Below the pieces are notes generated by a model that did not search any database, had not been told where the DNA came from, and saw only the letters and a program-made list of their open reading frames with translations. 64,000 bases of DNA from an uncultured Dehalococcoidia bacterium (GTDB taxonomy: Bacteria > Chloroflexota > Dehalococcoidia > Lucifugimonadales > UBA3495). Positions 1-8,445 of the stretch are shown in pieces. How positions within the stretch are numbered: the stretch's first letter is position 1; each line of letters starts with the position of its first letter. A program made the position numbers and the translations under genes. The stretch is from assembly GCA_951812625.1 (NCBI GenBank), contig CATOSP010000002.1, positions 496,001 through 560,000 on the forward strand. The letters run 5' to 3'.

Positions 1-259
1 GAACTCCTTTTGACCACTTTGGTTGCCAGTTACTGCATCGGGCCTTCGCAACGGTCAGTGCCAGGTGTGGACTGCTATCGATGCCGCGGTTTCCCGTGGT
101 CAAGGCGGGGGTTATACTCCATACATTCTGGAACACATACCCGAACCCGGTTCCCATGCTGTCCCAGGGGACTGGGCGGCGTTTATTTCGGACGGTGGTG
201 CCACCCCAGTTCCAAACGAGGGAAGGTTGAGGAAGTTCGGCTTTGGCGGTCCGCCAGCG
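1..259. other. Left edge, no gene called
   Basis: Open frames enter the MFS gene from upstream, but their residues have no recognisable protein character and there is no good start with a ribosome binding site before about 220. No terminator, tRNA or repeat was seen here. Confidence 0.4.
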
Positions 260-1531
260 ATGCGCTACCCCGCATTCCGCGCCTTCTGGTTTGCGATGGT
301 GGCGTCGGTCAGCGGGTTCCAGATCCTCCGGTTCGGGCAGTTCTGGCTCATCTTCGAGATGACGGGATCACCGCTGGCGCTGGGATACGTGGGACTGGCC
401 AACGGGGTCCCTGCCATCGTGCTCAACCTCTTCGGCGGCGTGGCGGCAGACCGCATGGACCAGCGGCGGCTGATCGTGGCGGCCCAGGCAATCATCGCCG
501 TCCTGATCTTCGGGCTGGCAACCCTCACGCTGCTGGACCTGGTGCAGGTGTGGCACCTGTTGGCCATGGCGTTCCTTGCTGGAGCCATCGAAGCCTTCGA
601 CCAGCCGGCCCGCCGGGCCCTGTTCCCCCACCTAATCGAACGCAGGGACATGATGAGCGCCGTGGCGATGAACTCGGCGGTCTGGCCGGGCACCCGCATA
701 GCGGCTCCGGCCGTTGCCGGAGTCATCATCGCCGTCTTCGGCACCGCCGCCGCATTCTACGTATCCGGCGCTGGTTTCCTGATCATGGCCGTGGTGGTCT
801 ACTTCCTGTCCGTACCACGGGTCGCCGGACGGGTGAGAACAGGAGCCTTCCAGGACCTGAAGGAAGGAGTGAGCTTCGTCGGCCGCAACTCGATCTTCTC
901 CTGCCTCATCGCACTCACCTTCTTCAACAGCTTCTTCGGAATGTCGTACATCCCGCTTATGCCCATATTCGCAGTGGACATACTGAGGGTGGGCGCCGAT
1001 GGACAGGGGTGGCTCATGGGTATCGGCGGGGTTGCGTCTCTAATGACGAGCATCTGGTTCGCGGCCTGGGGAGGCAACACGTCCAAGACCCTGCTCATCA
1101 TCGGCGGGGGGATAATGAGCGGACTTTCGGTGGCCGCCTTTGCCGTCACCTCGCTTTGGGTTGGCAGCTTCGTCCTGGCGCTGGTCCTCATGTTCGTGAT
1201 GGGAGTGTTCAACACCATGCAGAACACCGCCCTGCAGGCGTCCATGCAAATCCTGGTGCCTGACCACATCCGGGGACGGGTTATGGGCCTGTACGGCATG
1301 ACCTACAACATCCGCCCCCTGGGAGGGATGCAGGCCGGGGCGTTGGCGGGGCTCATCACCGCCCCCTTTGCGATCGCAATCGGAGGACTGGCCGTCGCTG
1401 TGTTCGCTGCAGCTACGGTGCTCAACCGGGACCTGCGACGGCTCACCGGCATGGTGCGCGAGTCCGAGACTCGCCTGAGCGACGAGGCGGCAGGTGCGCC
1501 ACAGGCGCAAACCACCACTGCGGGGAGTTAG
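260..1531 (+). CDS. MFS transporter, EntS-like exporter family
   Basis: Predicted 12-helix major facilitator superfamily protein of 423 residues, most like the EntS/DHA3-type exporters; the substrate cannot be told from sequence. The first helix begins almost at once (FWFAMVASVSGFQ), and a loop of the form DRMDQRR follows helix 2, matching the MFS loop 2-3 signature region. The ATG at 260 is chosen because it places the start just before helix 1. A TTG at 227 is an alternative in the same frame, giving an 11-residue basic extension. The gene is followed on the same strand by a strong hairpin at 1581-1615 and then an alpha/beta hydrolase. The C-terminus after the last helix is polar. Confidence 0.85.
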   Translation: MRYPAFRAFWFAMVASVSGFQILRFGQFWLIFEMTGSPLALGYVGLANGVPAIVLNLFGGVAADRMDQRRLIVAAQAIIAVLIFGLATLTLLDLVQVWHLLAMAFLAGAIEAFDQPARRALFPHLIERRDMMSAVAMNSAVWPGTRIAAPAVAGVIIAVFGTAAAFYVSGAGFLIMAVVVYFLSVPRVAGRVRTGAFQDLKEGVSFVGRNSIFSCLIALTFFNSFFGMSYIPLMPIFAVDILRVGADGQGWLMGIGGVASLMTSIWFAAWGGNTSKTLLIIGGGIMSGLSVAAFAVTSLWVGSFVLALVLMFVMGVFNTMQNTALQASMQILVPDHIRGRVMGLYGMTYNIRPLGGMQAGALAGLITAPFAIAIGGLAVAVFAAATVLNRDLRRLTGMVRESETRLSDEAAGAPQAQTTTAGS

Positions 1532-1580
1532 ACGCCCTACCGAGGGTGGTGATTTTCCCTGGCGAATCCACCTAAATCAA

Positions 1581-1615
1581 CCGCTGCGACAAACTCCCGG
1601 AGTTTGTCGCAGCGG
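1581..1615. terminator. Perfect 16-bp hairpin between MFS gene and hydrolase
   Basis: Arms at 1581-1596 and 1600-1615 are perfectly complementary around a 3-nt loop. No U-run follows on either strand, so this is not a canonical intrinsic terminator. It ends 17 nt before the ATG of the next gene, so it could also act as an RNA 5'-UTR structure. Confidence 0.5.
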
Positions 1616-1632
1616 TCCAAGATGGTGAATCC

Positions 1633-2436
1633 ATGCCAATTCTGGATGTGAACGGCGACCGGTTCCACTACCATGTGGACAACTTCTCCGACCCCTGGCG
1701 GGCGCAGGAGGCGGTGCTGCTGCACCACTCGGCGGGAGGAAATCTGCACAGGTGGCGTGCCTGGGCGCCCACCCTGGCCCGGTCCGGCCCGGTGGTGCGA
1801 TTCGACATGCGAGGACACGCCGGGACGCCTCCTCCTCCAGACCTGCGGTTCTCCCTGCCCGACCTGGCCGCCGACATTGCCCGGGTGATGGATGCGCTGG
1901 ATATAGACAAGGCACACCTGGTTGGGGCTTCGGCGGGTGGCATCATAAGCCTGCGTTTCGCTCATGACTTCCCTGACCGGCTCCATAGCCTGACGCTCGT
2001 GGCATCCACACCCCGGTTGGCCCGCATGGGAGCCGGAATGGACGCTGCGGCCTGGCGGCAAACCCTGGAGCGGGAGGGCACCCGAGCGTGGCTGCTCCTG
2101 GACGCGGACAAGAGATTCGGACCAAATGCCCCGCCAGAGGTGATCGAGTGGTACGCGGACGAGGGTGCCAGGACTCCTGCTCCGGCAGTGCTGGGCCTTC
2201 AGACCTGCCTTCTGGCGGAAGACCTGACGCCACTGCTTCCTGAAATTGAGGTGAGAACCCTGATACTCGCGTCGTCCAATGATGAGATTACACCGTTGGA
2301 ATCCCAGCAACTGATGCAGCAACGGATGCCCAGGGCGAAACTGGAAGTCTTTGACGGAGTGGGACACAACATGAAGGTTGAAATCCCGGACCTGCTCGCT
2401 CAAAGGACCGTCAGCTTCATTACGGGCGCCGGTTAG
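1633..2436 (+). CDS. Alpha/beta hydrolase, 3-oxoadipate enol-lactonase-like
   Basis: A 267-residue single-domain alpha/beta hydrolase. The oxyanion region reads LLHHSAGG (about residues 29-36). The nucleophile elbow is GASAGG with Ser100, the likely acid is Asp217 in SSNDEI, and the likely base is His245 in GVGHN, so the triad is complete. The closest familiar family is the enol-lactonase/haloperoxidase group, but the true substrate is unknown. The gene lies 101 bp after the MFS gene on the same strand, separated by a long hairpin. It is probably cytoplasmic, since no signal peptide is visible. The ribosome binding site before the ATG is weak. Confidence 0.85.
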   Translation: MPILDVNGDRFHYHVDNFSDPWRAQEAVLLHHSAGGNLHRWRAWAPTLARSGPVVRFDMRGHAGTPPPPDLRFSLPDLAADIARVMDALDIDKAHLVGASAGGIISLRFAHDFPDRLHSLTLVASTPRLARMGAGMDAAAWRQTLEREGTRAWLLLDADKRFGPNAPPEVIEWYADEGARTPAPAVLGLQTCLLAEDLTPLLPEIEVRTLILASSNDEITPLESQQLMQQRMPRAKLEVFDGVGHNMKVEIPDLLAQRTVSFITGAG

Positions 2437-2580
2437 GACCGACGCGCTCCTAAAACCCATCCGTTAATCACTGCTCTGCGGGTGGTCCCCGTGTGGCCAA
2501 TCGAATGGCCTATCAGATGACCTTTGATGTTGACGTCGACAACCACACTGCTCATTTCTTTGGATCCAGGAGGCCAACTC

Positions 2581-3366
2581 ATGGTTGATGACCGAACCCA
2601 TGACGAGTTGATACAGGAGCAGTTCTCCCAACAGGCTGCAATGTGGGACTCCTACATCAGGTCCGGCGGGAACGAGGACGTTCTATCGTGGAATATCGGG
2701 AAGCTTGAACTGACACCCGACATGCGAGTCCTGGATGTGGCAGCCGGCACCGGAGTGTTGGCACGGGCGATGGCGGTGAGAGTTGCTGAGGCGGTGGCCG
2801 TTGACGTAACCCCGGAGATGGTTGCTCAAGGCAGACAGCTTGCCGCATCAGAGGGGCTGAGCAACGTGACGTTTGATGAAGGCGACGCCCGCAATCTTCC
2901 CTATGACGACGCCAGGTTCGACGTCGTGACATGCCGACTGGCGATGCACCAATTTGAAGATCCCCGAAGGTGCCTCCAGGAGCTGGTTCGGGTCTGCAGA
3001 CCCGGAGGACAGGTGGCTATCATTGACATCACCACCGCCGATGATCCCACCACTGCAGAGACACACAACCGCCTGGAGCGTCTGCGGGACCCGTCCCACA
3101 CCAATGCGCTGACCGCCAACCAACTGCAGGGAATGGCGGAGGGATGTGGGCTGGATATCGTAGATGCCTCCTATTTTGAGGTTGAGCGGAACCTGGAAAG
3201 CTGGATGGACATGACCCAGACTCCATCCGAATCCCGCACGACTATCCTGGAGGAACTGCAACGGGAACTCGGCGGTGGCTCCGACACCGGGATGTACCCA
3301 TACCTGGAGGACGGACATTTCATGTTCAAGCATCGCTGGGCAATGCTGGTGGGACGAAGGGCATGA
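2581..3366 (+). CDS. Class I SAM-dependent methyltransferase, UbiE-like
   Basis: A 261-residue Rossmann-fold methyltransferase of the Methyltransf_11/UbiE type. Motif I reads VLDVAAGTGVLARAM, the acidic strand-2 residue lies in AVAVDVTPEM, and the post-II region is NLPYDDARFDVVTCR, all typical of SAM binding. The start at 2581 is chosen because AGGAGG at 2568-2573 sits 7 nt upstream; the longer frame from 2524 has no such site. The substrate cannot be inferred: the C-terminal half, which carries specificity in this family, has no recognised signature. It stands alone between two unrelated genes. Confidence 0.85.
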   Translation: MVDDRTHDELIQEQFSQQAAMWDSYIRSGGNEDVLSWNIGKLELTPDMRVLDVAAGTGVLARAMAVRVAEAVAVDVTPEMVAQGRQLAASEGLSNVTFDEGDARNLPYDDARFDVVTCRLAMHQFEDPRRCLQELVRVCRPGGQVAIIDITTADDPTTAETHNRLERLRDPSHTNALTANQLQGMAEGCGLDIVDASYFEVERNLESWMDMTQTPSESRTTILEELQRELGGGSDTGMYPYLEDGHFMFKHRWAMLVGRRA

Positions 3367-3484
3367 AGCAATCAGGTCTTCGTGTAACGATACCCCATCA
3401 CGTTATCCTTCAACCGGATAGACGTGCTCCTCTGGAGTCGCTAAACTACGGCTAACCTACAACCGGATGATATGGAGTGTCCCC

Positions 3485-4405
3485 ATGAAGAAGGTGGTAA
3501 GCGAAATAAGCGGCGCTGTATTCAGCCTCCCCTGGCTGGTGGCCAAGGACAAGGGTTTCTTCGAGCAAGAGGACATCGACATGGAGTTCGTCCAAGGCAG
3601 GGCCAGTGGACAGGTCGTCCACACCGAGAACCCGGAGGATGTCAACCCCATACTAGGCCACGTTGCCTTTGAAGAGTCCCGGGTGTCCATCTACCGCGCT
3701 TGAGAGGAAGGTCAGGTCCGTCGGGCCTATGAAAGTAAGCAGGGAGCCCGCATCATAGCTCTTCGCTCAGCGGTCGCCACCCAGGCCATTCTGGTCCGGG
3801 GCGACTCCCGGCACTACTATCCCGGCACCCTGGGCAACCAGCCCGTTGCGGTGCAGTTCCATGCCGGTTCTCACTACGTGGCCATTCGCCTTCTGTCCGG
3901 TTACCTCCCCGAGGAGAAGCTGAAGCTGGTGCATTACGGGTCTCCGCAGCACCGGTTCGAGGCGCTGATGAATGGAGAGGTGGCAGCCGCCGCCCTGATG
4001 GAGCCCTGGATCACCCTCGCCGAAAAGCTCGGCTGCCGCGCCGTTTGCGAAGGACACTACCTTGGCGCAGAAAACGCCAGCGACGACATGGACGAGGAGA
4101 CCTTCGCGGCCATCAACCGGGCCGTGGTGCGCGCCGTGGATGTGATTAACGCCGACAAGCGCAGCTATGTTCATTACCTGATCGACGAGCCGCGCTTCGC
4201 GGGGGTGGCGGCCAAGTACGGCGGAATCACCCCGGACGATTTCCACCTGCCCCGCCTCCGCTACTCCTACAACACCCCCTACACCGACGAAATCGTGGAG
4301 GACACCTACCACTGGATGGTCAAGTGGGGACTCCTGGACGCGGGGGCCTGCAGCGCCGATCTCGTGGACAACCGCATCGCCGAGCCAGTTCCCGTCGGCG
4401 ACTGA
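3485..4405 (+). CDS. NMT1/SsuA-like substrate-binding protein with in-frame TGA (candidate selenocysteine)
   Basis: The frame from ATG 3485 (GGAG at 3474-3477) to the stop at 4403-4405 would encode 306 residues and is broken only by TGA at 3701-3703, codon 73. Translation on either side stays coherent: FEESRVSIYRA, then TGA, then EEGQVRRAYESK. The protein resembles NMT1/THI5/SsuA-like type 2 periplasmic-binding folds (LVAKDKGFFEQEDIDMEFV near the N-terminus; MEPWITLAEKLG later). There is no signal peptide, so it may be a cytoplasmic binder or enzyme. From memory, relatives carry Cys at this site, but I could not check. Selenocysteine is supported by the SECIS-like hairpin at 3698-3740 and by selA at 53.2 kb. 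The alternative is a recent nonsense mutation producing a pseudogene. Confidence 0.6.
3698..3740 (+). promoter_or_regulatory. SECIS-like hairpin spanning the in-frame TGA
   Basis: The lower stem pairs 3698-3702 (GCTTG, holding the first two bases of the TGA) with 3736-3740 (TAAGC). The upper stem pairs 3714-3719 (AGGTCC) with 3723-3728 (GGGCCT), and the loop is GTC at 3720-3722. The distance from TGA to the apical loop is 16 nt and the loop begins G-U. This fits the loose bacterial SECIS rules: a 16-37 nt spacing and a G among the first two loop bases. Such short hairpins also occur by chance. Confidence 0.45.
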
Positions 4406-4432
4406 ACCCCGCTTCCCAGGACTGGTGTCACG

Positions 4433-4478
4433 CAATGAAGCGTCGGCCAGGATGTATATCCTGGCCGACGCTTCATTG
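4433..4478. terminator. Perfect 21-bp hairpin between convergent genes
   Basis: Arms at 4433-4453 and 4458-4478 are perfectly complementary, with loop GTAT. It lies between the convergent binding-protein gene and the LLM oxidoreductase, as expected for a bidirectional terminator. Neither side has a clear U-run, so the termination mechanism is uncertain. Confidence 0.65.
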
Positions 4479-4518
4479 GTGCCAAGAGACTACCCCAGAA
4501 CGACGAGCAGAGACAGCA

Positions 4519-5583
4519 TCACAACGCCGGGACAACCTCATCGCACAGCAGTGACATGGCCTCGTCCACGTCCGGCCCCAGCTCAGAAAACATCAGTTGC
4601 CCGAAGCCCTGCCGCCGTGCGGTATCCCTCACCTCCAGCATCCGTTCCAGGCAATCTCCCGGCGTCCCAGCGAGGAATATGGCGTCAATCATGGAGTCTG
4701 TGACCAGGGAGTCAAATTCCTCTGGGGATGCGCCCCTCTGTTCGGCCAGATCAAGCCGTTCAATGTCGGGCATGTCAACCCCCATCCGCTCTATGTCCTC
4801 GTGCGTGTAACCCCGCCGGTACATATTCAGCACCCGAATACCAGCACTCTCCTTGACAAACTGCCGCGCCCGATCTGCGTCCCGAGCCAGAGAAATCTTG
4901 ATTTCTGCCACCCTGGGAGCGTTGGCGGGGTCTTTCCCGGCGGGAATGGAACGGTCGAATATTTCCAACAGTTCGGGCACCCTTCCCGTGCGCAGCGCGG
5001 CCATGTAATGCCCGCCGAAGATCAGCCCGTCCATGTGTTTGCCGCCAACAGCCAGACCCCGCGGCCCGTTGCTGCCGCAGATGATGGTTACGGGCGTTGC
5101 AGGACTGAAGTCCAGTTGGAAGGTGGCGTCGGGATTGAAGTGGTAGTAGTCCGACAGTGCTGGATAGTCGGCGAAGCATACTCCGTCGCCATTCAGCAAC
5201 CGTCGCAGGCTCTGGGCCGTTTCCCGGAGGATGCCGACGGGGCGGGGTGTGCGTACAAACCGGGGAGTTCGCGCATTTCCCCTGCCCAGCCCGATGCTCA
5301 GTTCCCGGCCATCCATCAACTCGCTCAGCGTCGCAATTGAGTCCGCCAGGTCCACCGGGTTGCGGAAGTACTGGACGGTCACTGCCGTGCCGAGCTTGAT
5401 GTTCACGTTGCAGGCCATCGCGGCCAGGGCGACGAAGGACTGCCGGCTCCGCAAGTTGTCGGTCACCCATAGCTGGGAAATGCCCTTTGCCTCCCCTTCC
5501 TTGGCCAACTCCACCAAGTGGGGCAGGGGAACATCGCAATATGTGGGCAGATGAAACTGCACTCCTATTTCAAAAGTTGACAT
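4519..5583 (-). CDS. LLM-class flavin-dependent oxidoreductase
   Basis: A 354-residue bacterial-luciferase-like TIM barrel of the F420/FMN-dependent LLM class. N-terminal strand 1 (FEIGVQFHLPTY) is followed by the helix/strand pair GEAKGISQLWVTDNL, then IKLGTAVTVQYFRNPVDLADSIATLSEL and the RELSIGLGRG phosphate-binding region, all in the canonical order. The start ATG at 5583 lies close to strand 1, as usual. The family performs monooxygenation, or F420-dependent redox in some members; the substrate and choice of flavin are not readable from sequence. It is convergent with the TGA-interrupted binding protein and upstream of nothing obviously co-transcribed. Confidence 0.85.
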   Translation of the reverse strand: MSTFEIGVQFHLPTYCDVPLPHLVELAKEGEAKGISQLWVTDNLRSRQSFVALAAMACNVNIKLGTAVTVQYFRNPVDLADSIATLSELMDGRELSIGLGRGNARTPRFVRTPRPVGILRETAQSLRRLLNGDGVCFADYPALSDYYHFNPDATFQLDFSPATPVTIICGSNGPRGLAVGGKHMDGLIFGGHYMAALRTGRVPELLEIFDRSIPAGKDPANAPRVAEIKISLARDADRARQFVKESAGIRVLNMYRRGYTHEDIERMGVDMPDIERLDLAEQRGASPEEFDSLVTDSMIDAIFLAGTPGDCLERMLEVRDTARRQGFGQLMFSELGPDVDEAMSLLCDEVVPAL

Positions 5584-5668
5584 AACATGATCCTCCGTTC
5601 AGATACGGTGTGGCACAGGCAGGCTGACTCTCTGAATGCCGGGAGGCCGAAGCCGCCGGCGGTCCCGC

Positions 5669-7246
5669 TCAGGCCATGGGCGTCGGGATCCACCACTCGC
5701 GGCCCCTGGGGGTCTCCACATACTCCGGCCACCGCAGGTCGACCGGCGGTGGGAAATCCGCAGGCAAAAGCGGGGCCACCCACCGTTCGCCTCCGATACC
5801 GCCGCCGGTACGCTCCCGGAACTCGGCCTGCGCTCTTTCAAGTTCTCCAGGGACGGTGAGGAGGTCGGTCAGAGTTGCTGCGATGGTCTTGCCGGCCACG
5901 AACATTCCTGGATCGATGCACTCTCTCACTCCTCCCATGGCGTTCAGTGTCCACATAGGGTAGGTGTAGCCCGGTTCAGGCGGTCTCAGTCGAGGACGGG
6001 AGGTCTGCAGCCGTGCAGTGGGGGTGTGCCAGGTATATTCCACGTAGTCGTCGGATGTAAAACTGTGCTGCCAGGGCGGCAGGTTCTGTTGCTGTACTGC
6101 CTCGTAGTCCTGCGGTGTCTGCAAACGCAGGTTGTCCGGTGCAAAGGGCTCGTCCATCGGCTCCAGACCCAGGTTTTCCTGGATGGCCCGAGCGAATTTA
6201 CGCGCGTTGTCGCCTAGGGTTGGCGGACCCACCGACTCCAGGTTGCGGTAGGTAAGCTCAGACAGGGTCAGGTTGGGCAGACCCACACGGGTCTTGGTAA
6301 CCCACCGTGGCGTGACCACGCAGCCGGTTACCTCTGCGGCGTGGCGGGCATTCCGTTCCAGCACCTGGTAGATCCGTTCCTGGATGTCCAACGTGGGGGA
6401 CCGCCAGGCGTATTGAATCTGGCTGAAGCGGGGCGGAAGGTTATCGGATGTGCATTGCCCACCAGCCATGATGTACTCATTCAAGGTCCAGGTCCCGGTG
6501 TGCGGGAACATGGCCTCCTTGGTGTACTTGGTGTTGGTGTACATCAGGCACACGGCGTCCAGCGCGCCGGGGCAACGGGCGACGGTATGGTGGCGGTCGG
6601 GGGCAGTGAGCAAGCGGGCATCCATCCACTTTTCCGGCTCCAGGCACTCGAAGGTGAACACCACGCTCCAGTAGGACCCGCAGTGAGTCTCCCAGGAAAC
6701 GGTGTTGGTGCTATACGGATGGTAGACTACCGCGGCGTCCAGGCCGTCGTAGTATCCCTTGGCAGCGTGGACTGGCTTGGACCCGCAGATTTTCTCCGCA
6801 GGTTCTCCGAATAGTCGCAGGGTGCCGGACAAGCCGTGGGCCTCGATAGCAGCCTTTGCGCCCAGCATCCCCATCAGTGCCCCCACTCCCAGCGACGAGT
6901 GGGGGTCGGTGTGTCCGGCGGCCCAGGGATGCAGCCCTTCCCTGGGGGCCTGGTAGGGTGCGGCCTGCTGGGAATTGCCTGGGACGGCATCATACTCGGC
7001 AAAGGACGCCAGCACCGGCCCGCCCTGCCCCCAGGTTGCCGAAAAGGCAGTTGGCATGTCGCCGGAACCCTCTTCTACAGTGAATCCATGTTGGCGCAAC
7101 AGGTCTACGTAAGCCCTGGCAGACCGGTATTCCCGGTAGGCGGGCTCGGCGTAGTGCCAAATCTCCTGATGGAAATCGGAGAGCCATTGGCGATGGCTTT
7201 CAATCCAGTTGAGCGCGGTCGCTTTTGCTTCTCTGGTTGTGGTCAT
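5669..7246 (-). CDS. M20-family amidohydrolase, AbgB-like but with altered metal-site residues
   Basis: A 525-residue peptidase-M20/AbgB-type amidohydrolase. Seen in order: FHQEIWHYAEPAYREYRSA near the N-terminus (family HxxPE-like region), ASFAEYDAVPG, GHTDPHSSLGVGAL where AbgB proteins have a GH-CGHN-type motif, and GEPAEKICGSK where the family normally has a Glu-Glu pair. The second Glu of that pair is Lys here, so metal binding may differ. The start at 7246 is chosen because GGGAGAAG lies just upstream; the longer frame to 7336 has none. The likely reaction is hydrolysis of an N-acyl amino acid or p-aminobenzoyl-glutamate-like amide, but this is inference from family only. Confidence 0.8.
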   Translation of the reverse strand: MTTTREAKATALNWIESHRQWLSDFHQEIWHYAEPAYREYRSARAYVDLLRQHGFTVEEGSGDMPTAFSATWGQGGPVLASFAEYDAVPGNSQQAAPYQAPREGLHPWAAGHTDPHSSLGVGALMGMLGAKAAIEAHGLSGTLRLFGEPAEKICGSKPVHAAKGYYDGLDAAVVYHPYSTNTVSWETHCGSYWSVVFTFECLEPEKWMDARLLTAPDRHHTVARCPGALDAVCLMYTNTKYTKEAMFPHTGTWTLNEYIMAGGQCTSDNLPPRFSQIQYAWRSPTLDIQERIYQVLERNARHAAEVTGCVVTPRWVTKTRVGLPNLTLSELTYRNLESVGPPTLGDNARKFARAIQENLGLEPMDEPFAPDNLRLQTPQDYEAVQQQNLPPWQHSFTSDDYVEYTWHTPTARLQTSRPRLRPPEPGYTYPMWTLNAMGGVRECIDPGMFVAGKTIAATLTDLLTVPGELERAQAEFRERTGGGIGGERWVAPLLPADFPPPVDLRWPEYVETPRGREWWIPTPMA

Positions 7247-7415
7247 GTTTCTTCTCCCGGAATTGTGCCCTCGCTTGGGTGAGTCAGCATTGTAAGTCGG
7301 GCAAATGTCCTGACGCAAAGGTCGCCGGGCCGACACAATCTGATATGGGCTCGCCCTATACTGCGAACTCGCAGATTGGTTTGACGCCTTGCGGGGACTT
7401 CCCTAGAATCTGGGC

Positions 7416-8381
7416 GTGAACATTGTCCACACCAACTTCCACGCAGCCTGCTGCACCCCTGCCCGGGAACGTCCGCCGGCCGAACCGGCCCGGAGCCCGC
7501 ACGGCGCTCGCAGCGCCGTGCGACGAGACGACGGCATGGTGCTGATAGCTGGGGGCGAGTTCATAATGGGTAGCGAAGACGGCTTGGGGTATCCGGCCGA
7601 CGGTGAAGGGACCGCCCGCCGGGTATCGGTCCGTCCCTTTCTAATTTGCGCCAACGCTGTCACCAACGCCCAATTCCGCCGCTTCGTCAGGGACACCGGG
7701 TACGTAACCGAGGCAGAGCGCTACGGCTGGTCGTTCGTCTTCCACGGTTTCGTTTCTGCCCGGGTGGCACGGACCGTCACCCAGTCCGCTCCGGGAACTC
7801 CCTGGTGGTACGTCGTACAGGGTGCGGACTGGCAACGCCCTGAAGGCCCCGGTACCAGCATCCAACGACGCCTGGACCATCCCGTGGTCCACGTCTCCTG
7901 GAACGATGCCAACGCCTACTGCCGTTGGGCCGGCGCGCGTCTCCCTACCGAGGCCGAATGGGAATACGCGGCCAGGGGCGGGTTGGTCCAGCAAACTTAC
8001 CCCTGGGGCGACGAACTGGTCCTCGAGGGGCAGCACCATTGCAACATATGGCAGGGAGAATTCCCCGGTATCAACACGCTGGAGGACGGATTTTCCGGCA
8101 CCTGTCCGGTCCGCTTTTTCCCACCCAACGGCTTCGGGTTGTTCAACGTGGTGGGTAACGTGTGGGAGTGGTGTTCCGACTGGTTCAGCTCCACCTACCC
8201 ACGGACCGGGCCGAGGGACAATCCCCAGGGAGCCACATCCGGTACCCGCCGCAGTATGCGGGGTGGTTCGTACCTGTGCCACCAGTCCTATTGCAACCGC
8301 TACCGGGTGGCGGCCCGCAGTTCCAACACGCCGGACAGTTCCACTGGAAACCTGGGATTCAGATGCGCCATGGATGCCTGA
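7416..8381 (+). CDS. Formylglycine-generating enzyme (SUMF1/FGE family)
   Basis: A 321-residue FGE-sulfatase domain protein. The SUMF1 fold begins at about residue 41 (MVLIAGGEFIMGS) and includes VVHVSWNDANAYCRWAG and RLPTEAEWEYAARGG. Both active-site cysteines are present in GGSYLCHQSYCNRYR (Cys288 and Cys293), so it is a plausible functional FGE rather than a catalytically dead relative. It would convert the CxPxR cysteine of a sulfatase to formylglycine; a sulfatase with exactly that motif begins 64 nt downstream on the same strand. The start is a GTG at 7416 and is uncertain: the first 40 residues are not conserved-looking, and a later start near the domain is possible. Confidence 0.9.
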   Translation: MNIVHTNFHAACCTPARERPPAEPARSPHGARSAVRRDDGMVLIAGGEFIMGSEDGLGYPADGEGTARRVSVRPFLICANAVTNAQFRRFVRDTGYVTEAERYGWSFVFHGFVSARVARTVTQSAPGTPWWYVVQGADWQRPEGPGTSIQRRLDHPVVHVSWNDANAYCRWAGARLPTEAEWEYAARGGLVQQTYPWGDELVLEGQHHCNIWQGEFPGINTLEDGFSGTCPVRFFPPNGFGLFNVVGNVWEWCSDWFSSTYPRTGPRDNPQGATSGTRRSMRGGSYLCHQSYCNRYRVAARSSNTPDSSTGNLGFRCAMDA

Positions 8382-8445
8382 GCCTCGTCAGTGAAACCCC
8401 ATTGTCCATGATGTGAGACCCCGACCGACTACAGGGAGGAATCGA

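Noticed and set aside
265..744. Long antisense open frame opposite the MFS gene
   Set aside because: Shadow of the real gene in GC-rich sequence; no family features.
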